A stretch of DNA of 33,569 nt from Fibrobacter sp. UBA4309. GTDB taxonomy: Bacteria > Fibrobacterota > Fibrobacteria > Fibrobacterales > Fibrobacteraceae. Position 1 is the first letter of the stretch. The number at the start of each line of letters is the position of its first letter. Below, one piece after another: positions 8,602 through 18,471 of this stretch. The notes below the pieces were generated by a model. The model did no database searches, had not been told where the DNA came from, and saw nothing but the letters and a program-made list of their open reading frames with translations. Where the stretch lies: NCBI RefSeq assembly GCF_002395745.1, contig NZ_DGUN01000021.1, positions 1 to 33,569 on the forward strand, in the 5' to 3' direction. The position numbers and the translations under genes are program-made.

Positions 8602-10497
8602 ATGGAACTTACAAAATCTCAGGAACGCCGCTTAGCCTTCGTCGCTAGCCTTTTGAGTTTGAATCCCAACGACCCCAACGACCGAATAAAAGCTCTCCGG
8701 CACCTGAACCTGGATGAAAACGGATGTTTTCACGGTTTTCAGTATTCTCAGGGCTTCATGGAATTTTTCATCTTCCTCGATGAAGATACCCCGCTCGAAA
8801 GGGTCGTCGCCCATTTGAATGCCGACCTCAAGCAGCTCCAGATTGCTGTTTTCCGTACCAGCGACCCCACCAATCCGTTCTTCCTCTCGCTCCGCGAAGA
8901 AGCCGATCCGTGGGCCGTCAACAAGATTTCGGACGATGCCGACGAAGAAGAGGATTCCGATACCCCGGCAAGCCGTCCGTACATGGAAACGCTCCAGATT
9001 ACCGTGCTCCGTACCAAGTCCAGCCGCGACGTGACGGACTCCGAACTGGAACGCACCCTCAAGGATATGCGCCGCAAGCTTTCCATCTGGAAGAACGAAG
9101 TCAAGGCGAAGCTCGAAATTGTCGCCGAACACGACGACCTCACCAAGGACTTGCGCAGTGCCGATGACAAACTTGAAATTGTGATGAACTCCGAGCCGCT
9201 GCACCTCACCAGCGACCACGGCGAACTCTTCCTCGGATTCTGCCCCATCCGTACGATTTTCGATTACCACGTAGCCCTCGGCAAGCGCCTCAAGACGAAG
9301 CACAACATGGCCATCGTCTCTAGCAACATCCGTACCTACCTCGGTAACCTCACCCATACGAACGCCGCCCTTATCGACGCCTTCCAGACCATGGAACGTA
9401 ACGACGACGAAAACGTGAACCTCGACGACTTCCCGTTCCTCCATAACGGTATGACCCTTACGGGCGATGACCTCCGTGCCAAGGAACGCGACGGCAAGAA
9501 GGTGCTCGTGATCGAACGCCCGAAGATCATCAACGGCGCCCAGTCCCTCTTCACCTACGAACAGTACGCCAAGAAGAGCAAGAAGCCGGTGAACCCGATG
9601 GTGCTCGTGAAGGTCGTGGTGCCGTACCCCGGTGCCGACAACTTCCTGAACCAGGTGACCATGGCCAACAACCGCCAGAACCCGGTGTTCAGCTACCACC
9701 TGCGTGCCGCCGACGACCTGCAGTTCTTTATCTGGCAGCGTTACCAGGAAGAAGGCTTTACCTACGTTTACAAGGACGGCGTGCGCCTCAAGGCACGTAC
9801 CCGTAAGCTCGAAGTGCGTATGCGCCCCGAACTTGCCAAGACCCTCTTCATGATGGACGGCAAGCTCAGCGAATGCCGCAGCAGCGACTGCATCTTCGAC
9901 AAGGAAACCCTGTACCAGCGTTGCTTCGGCGCGTTCGTGCGTGTTTCCCCGGACAAGGAAAAGGATTTCGTCCGCAAGACCATCGCCTTCACCAAGGCCT
10001 GGCAGCTCCTCAGCCGCCTGCCCATCAAGATCCGCAAGGTGGTCCCGGGCCAGGGCGTCTCTATCGAGGCTAACGACGACAACCCGCTGACCAAGATTAC
10101 GTTCAACGGCCGCCTGGAAGACAAGTTCATCTTCCGCAGCGCTGTGAAGGACCTGGTCGTGGCTCTCGCCCTCAAGCACTGGCTCATCTTCGGCGATCCG
10201 ATCCAGGATTTCGAATGGCTCGTGGAAAACGAACTCAACTTCAACGATTCCATCCTCAGGTACGCTTCCAAGATCTACACCGAAGACCTGAAGGGAATCC
10301 TGATAAGCGAATTCAAGGACAATCCGGCCTACTACGACACGATTACCACTATCGACAAGGATAGCGGCGAATCCGTGGAACGCCGCCTGTGGAAGGGCTT
10401 CGCGAACACTGCCACCTACGACAAGATGATGGATCTCCTGGTCAAGAAGAACCGCTCTTGGGACAAGTGCAGGGGCGGAATCGAATTGTTCCTGTAA
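8602..10497 (+). CDS. AIPR-family protein (candidate abortive-infection phage resistance)
   Basis: This 631-residue cytoplasmic protein shows the core motifs of the AIPR family (PF10592). These are SSNIRTYLGN (N242-R244), then FPFLHNGMTL, then the hallmark ERPKIINGAQS (N311-Q314). The segment LVKVVVP followed by VTMANNRQNPV fits the same family. Residues 100-160 are acidic and of lower complexity. The ATG at 8602 is chosen over GTG at 8566 because GAGG lies 5 nt upstream. The family is named for phage abortive infection, but the mechanism is poorly known. No second defence gene, integrase or transposase is adjacent. Codon use is strongly C-ending and like the neighbours, so a recent transfer is not indicated. 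A strong terminator follows. Confidence 0.82.
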   Translation: MELTKSQERRLAFVASLLSLNPNDPNDRIKALRHLNLDENGCFHGFQYSQGFMEFFIFLDEDTPLERVVAHLNADLKQLQIAVFRTSDPTNPFFLSLREEADPWAVNKISDDADEEEDSDTPASRPYMETLQITVLRTKSSRDVTDSELERTLKDMRRKLSIWKNEVKAKLEIVAEHDDLTKDLRSADDKLEIVMNSEPLHLTSDHGELFLGFCPIRTIFDYHVALGKRLKTKHNMAIVSSNIRTYLGNLTHTNAALIDAFQTMERNDDENVNLDDFPFLHNGMTLTGDDLRAKERDGKKVLVIERPKIINGAQSLFTYEQYAKKSKKPVNPMVLVKVVVPYPGADNFLNQVTMANNRQNPVFSYHLRAADDLQFFIWQRYQEEGFTYVYKDGVRLKARTRKLEVRMRPELAKTLFMMDGKLSECRSSDCIFDKETLYQRCFGAFVRVSPDKEKDFVRKTIAFTKAWQLLSRLPIKIRKVVPGQGVSIEANDDNPLTKITFNGRLEDKFIFRSAVKDLVVALALKHWLIFGDPIQDFEWLVENELNFNDSILRYASKIYTEDLKGILISEFKDNPAYYDTITTIDKDSGESVERRLWKGFANTATYDKMMDLLVKKNRSWDKCRGGIELFL

Positions 10498-10517
10498 CAC
10501 TTGAAATTGTTTGCAAA

Positions 10518-10551
10518 AACGCCGTGGTTTTCTTGGACCACGGCGTTTTTT
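10518..10551 (+). terminator. Rho-independent terminator after the AIPR gene
   Basis: AACGCCGTGGT (10518-10528) and ACCACGGCGTT (10537-10547) form a perfect 11-bp stem with an 8-nt loop, followed by T residues to 10551. Confidence 0.95.
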
Positions 10552-10628
10552 ATGCTTATTTTTTGCTAATTTCCCCCGAAAACCACTTTTTCGACGAATT
10601 TGGCGATGCTGAATTCTGTATTTTGTGA

Positions 10629-13600
10629 TTGTTGTCTTTGATAAGGCTCTTAAATAGAACCCGTGTGGGTTTTTGCGTTCTGTGTTCCGCTGTCTTCGGG
10701 ACGGGGGGGCTTGCATGGGCGCAGACGGATTCGGCTGCGGTCGACGCCGCTGTCGAAGCAGCGGACCCGGCAGAAACGGAATGGCAGCCGACTTACCAGT
10801 ACATGGCGCTCCCGCCTTCGGCGACACCGCTGAACAGCATGCTTCCCTTCGGTGGCATCGGCGCGTCGCCCAGGCTCATGAAGACGACCAAGGGGCAGGT
10901 GTTCAGTCACGACATCAACATTGCAACCCGTGAACTTGACGTGAGCGAAAAACGCGTGAACGGCGTCTCGCGCGATACGACGACGCTCTGGACCGCGCAC
11001 TACCCTGAATTGACGGATTACGTGGCCGACATGTACGACGTGGGCCGCAAGAACCTCTGGTTGAACGGCCTGGTCGGCCAGCGCGACGAAGGCTACGAGA
11101 CGCCCGAGACGGGCTCCATGTTCGATATCACGATTCCGGTGACGATGCCCGCGTGGATGAGGGACTTCGGCCTGGACAAGCCCAAGCTGATGCTCCAGGG
11201 TACCATGGATATCCGCCTCAAGGGTTACGGCGAAAAGGACGACGCGGAAGGCAGCATCAAGACGAGCTTGTGGCCGTCGCCGACATTGAACTATAATCCG
11301 AGCTTCATGGTGAAGGGCAAGATCGGCCCCTACATCACTGTCGAAATCAACAACGTAGAAAGCGGCCTCGGCGTGCAGAACCAGGTGCGCGTGGTGTACG
11401 AGGAATCGTACAAGGACGAATTCGAAGATTACATCTTGCAGCGCGTGGAAGCCGGTACCACGTCCCTTGCCCTGACGGGTACGGAACTTACCGGCTATTC
11501 CGAAAACCACCAGGGACTCTTCGGTATCAAGGCCGACTGGAAACTCGGTGACTGGCGCCTGACCACGATCGCCTCGCAAGACGGTGGCAGCCAGGAAGAA
11601 TACACCATCAACGCGAGCGAGACGACGACGGAATTCCAGATCCTGGACAAGCAGTTCATTCCGTACCGCTACTACTTCTTGAACCACGAGGCGAGGAACA
11701 ACTACATCAACGCCGCTATCGCCGGCCGTACTACTTCCAACTACCCGGCGACGAACCTCAAGCTGTACAAGCGCAGCGCGATGAATTCGTCAAAGGATGT
11801 CATCGACAATATCACGGTCGTGTACCAGACGCCGAACGGCAGGACTATCGAGAAACTGGTGGAACGCATGGTCGAGGTCCCGTCTTCGGACTTCAGCTAC
11901 GATTCGAAGACCGGTATCCTCAAGGTGAACGGGGTCAACCGCAACACGCTGTTGGCGGCAAGCTGGAGCAACGACGGTTCCGGACGCGCTTCCGGAAAGA
12001 CTTCGGTGCGTGACGGCGACCGCGTCGTGCTTATCCAGTGGGACGCGAATCTTACCGAGCTCACCGATATCGACAAGTTGATGCTGCGTAACGTCTACTC
12101 CGTGGGCATTACCGAAACGAGCAGCAGCGGGTTTATCTTGCGCATGAAGAACAAGGCTGGCGTCACGGGTTCGTTCCTCAGGACGTTGGGCCTCTCCGAT
12201 TCCACTACGGGCAGTCCGCTGGTCAACGATGCGACCATCTTCAAGAAAGACGCCTCGGGCAACTACACCGGCGAAATGTGGCTGCCCTGTAAGCCGCTTT
12301 CGGAATACACCGGTTCGAATACTACGGAACGCGCCAGGCAGAACTGCTTGGAACCGCTGCGACTCCTTGATTCTACCGGTGCGATGGCCCAACTGTATAC
12401 GCTGCCGGTGTACAACCTGAATCGCTTTACGAGCCGCTTCTATTTCGAGTCGGTGGGCAAGCGCCGCAATTCCACCATCAGCGTCCGCGATCCGAATTCC
12501 AGCTACTCCGTTAGCGCCGGTTCGTGCATGGACATTTCTCCCGGCACCGAAAAGCTGACTGCCGGTTCCACGGTGCTTACGCGTGGCGTCGATTACGAGG
12601 TCAACTACGAACTCGGCCAGATTGAACTTTTGAGCGAGCGCGCCCTGGACCCGAACAAGGAAATCAAGGTGACGTTCGAATGCGAGCCGCTGTTCGAAAT
12701 CGACAACAAGCTGTTGCTGGGCGCGCGAGCGGAACTCCCGCTGGAACGTTACGGATTCGGCGAGGGCTCGCTGTTCGGCGTGACCGCGCTGTACAAGAGC
12801 CAGAGCACGACGGCCGAAACGCCGACTCTCGGCAATGAACCGTTCAACAGCTTCTTGTGGGGAATGAACCTCCGCCTGCAGGACACCATCTCGGTACTGA
12901 CGGACCTGGTGAACAAGATCCCGGGCATCAATACCTCGGCCATGTCCAGCTGGAAGTTCGAGGCGGAATTCGCTGCCAGCCGCCACAACGCCAACACGAG
13001 CGAAGACGCGGAAGCCCTGGTAGAAGACTTCGAGTCCACGGCGAACGGCCTTGTCTATCCGCTGACCAGGCTTTCGTGGTATCACGCTTCTCCTCCGGGC
13101 GGCGACACGTCTAACATCTCTACCTACATCGAAGACTTGGACTACCGTCACCAGGGCGAATTCATCTGGCACAGCAACAGTACGGAACTCTACAAGTACA
13201 TTTACCCGAACGTGGGCAATTCCGATGTCGACAACCAGCACCTCACCGTGCTCAAGATGACCTTGCGTGCCAACGACGACCTGACAGGGAAATCCTGGGG
13301 CGGCGTGATGCGTGCTAACAGCAGCTACTACCACGACCTGAGCCAGATGCGGTATGTCGAAGTCGTGGCTCGCGGTAACGTGGGTTCCCTGTTCCTGGAT
13401 CTGGGCCTTGTGAGCGAAGATATCTCGATTAACGGTTACGGCCCGAACGGTACCTATGACGGCGAAAACGATCTGGGTTCAACGGTCGCCTTGCACGACA
13501 AGGGCCTCGATAACGCTACGGGTTCCGACGAAACGCGCCTGGTCTGGGATTGCCGCATTTCGGGCTGCCTCGCTACAGAAGAAAATTCCAGGAGGGCCGA

Positions 13601-16600
13601 CGCCTCTACGACGGATATCGCCCGCGATAACTACGACGACGACCTCGAAGACGAAAGCGATCCGCCGATGAACATCAACGGTACCGAAAACAACTCCGGT
13701 GAACGCTCCTACGATACCGAAGACATCAACAAGAACGGCTCTCTCGATACCGACATCAGCTTCGTGCGTTACCGCGTCGATCTTTCCGATACGAACTCGG
13801 CGAATTTCGAAAAGCTCAAGAACGGCTGGCGCAAGTGGCGTATCCCGCTGAACCAGTACGATACCTTGGTGTCTTCTACGGGTAGCAATTACATGACTAT
13901 CCTTTCCGAAGCGCAGTACTCCCGTCTTTGGCTGGGCAAGCTGAATCCGGGTGTCGCCGAGGCCAAGGTGCAGATCGTGAGCCTGGGCGTGATTGGCAAC
14001 GCCTGGGAAGAGACGACGGTCGCCGATTACTACCAGACGAGCTCTAACGAGAATTCTCAGATTGTCGAAGTGAACGGCGTGCCGACGACCCTGACGGAAT
14101 CGACGGCTTCCCGCGACACGAGCTTCATCAAGGTGACGACGATAAACAATCGCGAAAATTCCAACGAGTACGTGAAGTCACCGAACACCAAGACGGAGCG
14201 CGATACCGAATCGAACGCCCCGCTCAAGGAGACGGCTCTTGTCCTCGATTACCAGAATCTTTCGCCGGGACAGGAAGTGGGCGTCACCAGGATATTCGAG
14301 ACCGATACGAAGGACTTCTCCGCGTACAAGTCGCTCAAGCTCGAAATCCACTACAGCACGAAGGCCGATAGGGTCCCGGTGCGCTTCGCTATCCAGTTCG
14401 GTGAAGGATCTCTCGAAGGCTCCTCGGACTACTACGAATGGAGTTACCGCCCGGTCAATTACAAGTGCACTTCTTCTGAACGCGACCAGGATTGCCACGA
14501 ACAGAACTGGCTCGACAACGCGTTTGCCATGGACATCGCCGATTTCTCGGACATGAAGCGCGGACGCCGTCCGCCGTTTACCGAGGCGAAGATCAAGGAT
14601 CTCGGCGGTGACCGCGACGAAAGGCTGAAACTTGTGGGTAATCCTTCCATCACGAGCGTGGACTGGATCCGTTTCGTCATCATCGCGGATTCCTCGGCCA
14701 ACCCTGAAGAACTGAAGGGTACCTTCTGGATCGACGACCTGCGCCTTTCGGACATGGATACCGACTGGGGCTATGCGGCCCGTACTTCGGCCCAGGTGAA
14801 CTTTGCCGACTTCATCTCGCTTTCCGGAGCCGTGCGTTACCAGGACGGTAACTTCGCCACGCTTTCTTCGACGGGCGGTTCTCCCAAGCCCAAGATGTCC
14901 GAGGCCGCCTCGCAGCTCGATGTCGCCGGCGATATCAATATCAGCCTGAACAAGTTCCTGAACGACAGTCTCGGATTCCATATCCCGATGAACCTCGGCT
15001 ACAACAGCACCACCAAGCGCCCGTACATGAAACCGTCGGACGACCTGATCCTGGAAAAGAGCAGTTTCTCGGATTTGATGGGTGACATGTTCCAGAACAA
15101 GCTCGAGGTCAAGTCGAATAAGGAAGAAAACGAACTTCGCGACGACGGCGAATCCAAGGGCTACGAAAGTTACGAGAAGACAAAGTCGTTCAGTATCAGC
15201 TACAGCAAGGACTATACCGCTGCCGATACCAAGCTGGGCGAGGTGCTTTCGCAGGTGTTGCTGGAACGCCCCGCAGTGAGCTACTCTTACAGCCAGACAG
15301 AAGGCCGAGCCACGACCAGTGCCGACTCCACGTATTCTTACCATACGATACTCGAGTATAAGCTGGGTACGTTCACGATGTTCAAGCTGCGTCCCTTCGA
15401 TGCCCTTGCCAAGAGCGAGTATTCCTTTGTGAAGGCAATCGCCAAGACGGAATTCGAACCGTGGCCCCAGACGTTCGACTTGACGCTCTTCGACTTTACC
15501 TACATACGCCATGTGGACCAGGACAGGGATCCGGACTATGTGGAACCGCAGGTGGACAAGGTGGTCACCTATACTGCCGACTTGACGCACAAGTTGAACT
15601 TGCGCTGGAATGTGCTCTCGTTCCTTTCTACGAGCTATTCCTTGAACATCAAGCGTGACATGTTCGGTGGCGGCGACCGCGAGGCGTTTGTCAAGGAGAA
15701 CTTCTTTAGCCCGGACGATGGCGGACTCTTTGCCAGCGATGTCGTGTTCGACTACGACCATACCGACCGCAAGGTGTACGTATCCCGCGACAGTCTCGTG
15801 GTTATTCCTTACGACACGATTCCCCGCGTGAACGCCAATGGCGATACGATGGCCATCGACATGCAGAATCCGGATTCCTACAAGATCCTTTACGACAGCA
15901 CGGCGTTCTACAAGGTGGATAGCGTCGGTTCTCGCGAGTATGGCCGCGCCTACGGTATCTTGCGCAACGAACGCGCCCGTAGCCAGCAGTTCAAGATCAA
16001 CTTCAACCCGCGCCTTATCCCGTTCATGCCGTTCAACACGTCGTTCTCCTCTGACTTTACGCAGCAGAAGACGATTCCGGACGATTTCAGTTTCTATGAC
16101 GAGACCAGCATCGAGAAGAACTTCTGGACGATTTCGCAGACGAACCGTTTCGAGTTCACCCCGACCTTCAAGATTCTCGATCTCGCGAATTCCTTCGGCA
16201 AGGACAACGTGATCGCCCGCGCCTTCGACAAGGTGAAATGGCGTGAAATCCGCTTCAGCTGGAATACGACGACCAACACCGTCGGCGAGAACTTCACGCT
16301 AGCCCAGCTGTACGAAGAACAGAACGTGACTCCGTTCGAATATTACCTGTACGGCCTCGGTATCGGCAACGGCTACCGCAACAGGGGATTCTGGAATATC
16401 GTTTCGGGCGACATGGGACTCGACCATCGCGACGATTTCACGGATTTCGCCCAGTACAGGAACCGCCACGTGGATACGCTTGTCTACCAGGGCAACTTCC
16501 GCCATTCCGTGAGCCGCCAGTTCCAGATCGGTACGGGAGTCACGCTGCCTATCTGGGATATCGGCGTTACGGGCGACCTGCAGTGGAAAGAGGAATTCTC

Positions 16601-17477
16601 GCAGTCCCGCGAATACCCGCTCTATATCGATACGACTACCATGTGGCCGCGATTCGGCATCGGCATCACCGTGCCGAACTTCGCGCAGAGGGTATCGTTC
16701 CTCAACAGCTTCAGGAGCGTGAGCGCCGCGCACCGCTTCGACTTTACCAGGACGACTACGGTACGCCCGTTCCAGAGCGCCGAAGATACCTGGAGCGACC
16801 AGCTGAACTTCAACCCGCTTATCCGCCTTACGTTCCTGACGCAAAAGAATATCCGTATCGAGAACAGCGTCCGCATGAAAATCGAGTCGACAGACCGCAG
16901 GCCGAAAGAAGAAGTCATCGGTCTCACTTGCTGGCCCGATTCTGCGGGCAACGTCAAGGATACCTCGGACTACTTCTGGGATACTCCGTGGATCCATACG
17001 TCCCTGTATAACGATTTCCTGTTCAATATTGGCGACGATTTCTCGATATCGTACCCGCTCAAGCTCAAGCGCGGCTTCCATTTCTTCAAGTGGTACTTCA
17101 AGCTCGAAAACGATCTGGACCTGAAGTTCACTGCCGGTTACGACTACAACAAGACTATCCGCAAGGAATACGACCCCGCGCCGGGATACGACATGTGGAA
17201 CAAGAACAGCGGCACGGACGGCGTGTTCAAGCAGTGGGACTTTGGCGATTGGCAGCCGACGGCATACAATCCTGAACTGTCGCTGACCGACCGTACGGTT
17301 CCGTCCCGCACGCACGAATGGTTTGTCCGCCCGAGTGCCGGCTACCAGTTCAACAAGATCGCCTCGATGAGCAGCTACATCGAATATCGCCAGATTCACG
17401 AGAAGCTGGACGACGAAACGCCGCACCTGCGGCAGATACTGCAGTTCGAAATCGCGCTGATGCTGCGCTTCAACTAA
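10629..17477 (+). CDS. sprA: SprA-type outer-membrane translocon protein (type IX secretion / gliding)
   Basis: This protein of about 2282 residues has a secretory signal (basic RLLNRTR, hydrophobic core, cleavage near LAWA-Q). It has the size expected of SprA/Sov, the very large beta-barrel channel of type IX secretion. SprA-like landmarks include TYQYMALPPSATPLNSM near the N-terminus, VEDFESTANG...YPLTRLSWYHASPPGGD and LTGKSWGGVMR. The C-terminal half is rich in alternating aromatic and polar strands and ends in LQFEIALMLRFN, a barrel-type last strand. No ATG start fits; an in-frame stop at 10626 leaves TTG at 10629, 10632 or 10638 (or GTG at 10665), and none has a clear ribosome binding site. 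No other T9SS gene is in the window. Confidence 0.88.
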   Translation: MLSLIRLLNRTRVGFCVLCSAVFGTGGLAWAQTDSAAVDAAVEAADPAETEWQPTYQYMALPPSATPLNSMLPFGGIGASPRLMKTTKGQVFSHDINIATRELDVSEKRVNGVSRDTTTLWTAHYPELTDYVADMYDVGRKNLWLNGLVGQRDEGYETPETGSMFDITIPVTMPAWMRDFGLDKPKLMLQGTMDIRLKGYGEKDDAEGSIKTSLWPSPTLNYNPSFMVKGKIGPYITVEINNVESGLGVQNQVRVVYEESYKDEFEDYILQRVEAGTTSLALTGTELTGYSENHQGLFGIKADWKLGDWRLTTIASQDGGSQEEYTINASETTTEFQILDKQFIPYRYYFLNHEARNNYINAAIAGRTTSNYPATNLKLYKRSAMNSSKDVIDNITVVYQTPNGRTIEKLVERMVEVPSSDFSYDSKTGILKVNGVNRNTLLAASWSNDGSGRASGKTSVRDGDRVVLIQWDANLTELTDIDKLMLRNVYSVGITETSSSGFILRMKNKAGVTGSFLRTLGLSDSTTGSPLVNDATIFKKDASGNYTGEMWLPCKPLSEYTGSNTTERARQNCLEPLRLLDSTGAMAQLYTLPVYNLNRFTSRFYFESVGKRRNSTISVRDPNSSYSVSAGSCMDISPGTEKLTAGSTVLTRGVDYEVNYELGQIELLSERALDPNKEIKVTFECEPLFEIDNKLLLGARAELPLERYGFGEGSLFGVTALYKSQSTTAETPTLGNEPFNSFLWGMNLRLQDTISVLTDLVNKIPGINTSAMSSWKFEAEFAASRHNANTSEDAEALVEDFESTANGLVYPLTRLSWYHASPPGGDTSNISTYIEDLDYRHQGEFIWHSNSTELYKYIYPNVGNSDVDNQHLTVLKMTLRANDDLTGKSWGGVMRANSSYYHDLSQMRYVEVVARGNVGSLFLDLGLVSEDISINGYGPNGTYDGENDLGSTVALHDKGLDNATGSDETRLVWDCRISGCLATEENSRRADASTTDIARDNYDDDLEDESDPPMNINGTENNSGERSYDTEDINKNGSLDTDISFVRYRVDLSDTNSANFEKLKNGWRKWRIPLNQYDTLVSSTGSNYMTILSEAQYSRLWLGKLNPGVAEAKVQIVSLGVIGNAWEETTVADYYQTSSNENSQIVEVNGVPTTLTESTASRDTSFIKVTTINNRENSNEYVKSPNTKTERDTESNAPLKETALVLDYQNLSPGQEVGVTRIFETDTKDFSAYKSLKLEIHYSTKADRVPVRFAIQFGEGSLEGSSDYYEWSYRPVNYKCTSSERDQDCHEQNWLDNAFAMDIADFSDMKRGRRPPFTEAKIKDLGGDRDERLKLVGNPSITSVDWIRFVIIADSSANPEELKGTFWIDDLRLSDMDTDWGYAARTSAQVNFADFISLSGAVRYQDGNFATLSSTGGSPKPKMSEAASQLDVAGDINISLNKFLNDSLGFHIPMNLGYNSTTKRPYMKPSDDLILEKSSFSDLMGDMFQNKLEVKSNKEENELRDDGESKGYESYEKTKSFSISYSKDYTAADTKLGEVLSQVLLERPAVSYSYSQTEGRATTSADSTYSYHTILEYKLGTFTMFKLRPFDALAKSEYSFVKAIAKTEFEPWPQTFDLTLFDFTYIRHVDQDRDPDYVEPQVDKVVTYTADLTHKLNLRWNVLSFLSTSYSLNIKRDMFGGGDREAFVKENFFSPDDGGLFASDVVFDYDHTDRKVYVSRDSLVVIPYDTIPRVNANGDTMAIDMQNPDSYKILYDSTAFYKVDSVGSREYGRAYGILRNERARSQQFKINFNPRLIPFMPFNTSFSSDFTQQKTIPDDFSFYDETSIEKNFWTISQTNRFEFTPTFKILDLANSFGKDNVIARAFDKVKWREIRFSWNTTTNTVGENFTLAQLYEEQNVTPFEYYLYGLGIGNGYRNRGFWNIVSGDMGLDHRDDFTDFAQYRNRHVDTLVYQGNFRHSVSRQFQIGTGVTLPIWDIGVTGDLQWKEEFSQSREYPLYIDTTTMWPRFGIGITVPNFAQRVSFLNSFRSVSAAHRFDFTRTTTVRPFQSAEDTWSDQLNFNPLIRLTFLTQKNIRIENSVRMKIESTDRRPKEEVIGLTCWPDSAGNVKDTSDYFWDTPWIHTSLYNDFLFNIGDDFSISYPLKLKRGFHFFKWYFKLENDLDLKFTAGYDYNKTIRKEYDPAPGYDMWNKNSGTDGVFKQWDFGDWQPTAYNPELSLTDRTVPSRTHEWFVRPSAGYQFNKIASMSSYIEYRQIHEKLDDETPHLRQILQFEIALMLRFN

Positions 17478-17494
17478 CCGCGGCTACGCCGCAA

Positions 17495-17529
17495 TGTGTG
17501 ATGTGGAATGTGGAGTGTGAAATGTGGGG
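17495..17529. repeat. Heptad tandem array TGTGNNN x5 after sprA
   Basis: Five consecutive 7-mers share TGTG, for example TGTGTGA, TGTGGAA and TGTGGGG. The array starts 18 bp after the sprA stop, just beyond a GCGGC-TAC-GCCGC hairpin (17480-17492), and leads directly into the GTCAT element. Confidence 0.65.
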
Positions 17530-17530
17530 A

Positions 17531-17619
17531 GTCATCCTCGCTACGCGAGGATCCATCACTTTCATACAGGCGCTTGTACAAGAGTGATGGTACCCCCCTC
17601 GTTTTTCTCGGGGGATGAC
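17531..17619. repeat. GTCAT-bounded multi-hairpin palindromic element
   Basis: The 89-bp element runs from GTCATCC to GGATGAC. The closing stem extends to 9 bp (17529-17537 with 17613-17621). Inside are ATCCTCGC-TAC-GCGAGGAT (17534-17552, alternative to the closing stem), CCATCACT with AGTGATGG (17553-17560 with 17583-17590), and a C-run/G-run hairpin (17594-17614). It lies between the convergent sprA and batE genes. Its architecture resembles the element inside the ABC gene at 25828. Confidence 0.7.
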
Positions 17620-17632
17620 TCGGTAACCGCGA

Positions 17633-17674
17633 CCATCACCCATCATCAATTATCAATTATCAATTATCAATTAA
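17633..17674. repeat. Heptad tandem array CMATYAY x6
   Basis: Six 7-mers in exact register: CCATCAC and CCATCAT, then three copies of CAATTAT, then CAATTAA. It lies in the sprA-batE convergent spacer, 28 bp from the batE stop. The same unit type, also ending in CAATTAA, recurs on the other side of batE at 18472. Confidence 0.75.
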
Positions 17675-17702
17675 CCCCATACCTCACACCACTCCGTCAA
17701 CG

Positions 17703-18467
17703 CTACTTGACAATTCCGACTTCGGAGAGCTTCACGAATCCCTTTACCTTTTCGCCAAGGCGAATCTCGACAAAGGGTGGCTGCTCCGAAATCACTTCGA
17801 AGGCAGTGCCTTCCGAAAGCGTGTTGAGTGTCTGTGACCTGTCGTCGGGAGCGCTGGTGACATCGGCGTCCTTGGCCGTGACGACACCCGTAATTTCCGT
17901 TTCGGCGACAAAAATCTTGTAGCCGGCGCTCATGCCGATAACCGCGAATGCGCTGGAAAGCACAAAAAGAACTCCGATGAGGATATTCTTGATTCGTTCG
18001 CTGGCAGAAAGGCGCCTGGCGATAGCGACGAACGCGACAATCCAGAAAATGCCGAGCAGGGTAAACAGCTGCGAGCGGAGCGAAAGCGCGTGGTGCGCCT
18101 TGAAGAGCCCGGAAAGAATCGGGTTTTCTTCGCCGTCTTCGTCCACCTTGTCGCGGGTCATCGCCTGCGCGAACTTGAGGTTGTGCTGGATATCTTCGTC
18201 ATTGGGGCGAAGCTTGAGCGCAGAGCGGTAGTAGTAAATGGCGAATCCGATCTTGCCGCTGCGGAAATAGGCGTTGCCCAGGTTGTAGTAGAGGTCGGCA
18301 TTCACGATGCCGTTGTCGACGCAAGTTCTCCATTCGTCGACGGCGCGTTCGAAATCGCTGGATTGGTAGGCCTTGGCGCCTGCCTCGATTCCCGCGCACT
18401 TTTCGTCGGCATTTGCCGACCCGAACGCCATCGCGATTGCAAATAAGATAAACAAAACTTTTTTCAT
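17703..18467 (-). CDS. batE: BatE-like TPR / SH3 membrane protein
   Basis: This 254-residue protein has a signal peptide (residues 1-20, ending SANA). TPR motifs span about 25-100 (LYYNLGNAYFRSGKIGFAIYYYRSALKLRPND). Two membrane segments lie near 133-150 and 160-183, and a C-terminal bacterial SH3-like domain covers about 192-252. This order is that of BatE from Bacteroides aerotolerance operons. The ATG at 18467 is chosen because it begins the signal peptide; upstream in-frame starts at 18482 and 18488 fall in repeat DNA. It follows batD on the minus strand after 35 bp. The family is linked to oxygen tolerance or envelope integrity, but the exact role is not settled. Confidence 0.82.
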   Translation of the reverse strand: MKKVLFILFAIAMAFGSANADEKCAGIEAGAKAYQSSDFERAVDEWRTCVDNGIVNADLYYNLGNAYFRSGKIGFAIYYYRSALKLRPNDEDIQHNLKFAQAMTRDKVDEDGEENPILSGLFKAHHALSLRSQLFTLLGIFWIVAFVAIARRLSASERIKNILIGVLFVLSSAFAVIGMSAGYKIFVAETEITGVVTAKDADVTSAPDDRSQTLNTLSEGTAFEVISEQPPFVEIRLGEKVKGFVKLSEVGIVK

Positions 18468-18471
18468 AGAT

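Noticed and set aside
8632..10827. Long open frame on the minus strand opposite the AIPR gene
   Set aside because: It is antisense to a gene with clear family motifs. Its predicted product is a low-information, His/Glu/Val-rich chain typical of the reverse frame of codon-biased genes, and it runs through a terminator.
14178..15761. Long minus-strand open frame inside sprA (also 11790-13334 and 16299-17426)
   Set aside because: Mirror frames of a C-ending-codon gene. No ribosome binding site or recognisable domain, and SprA landmarks lie on the plus strand.
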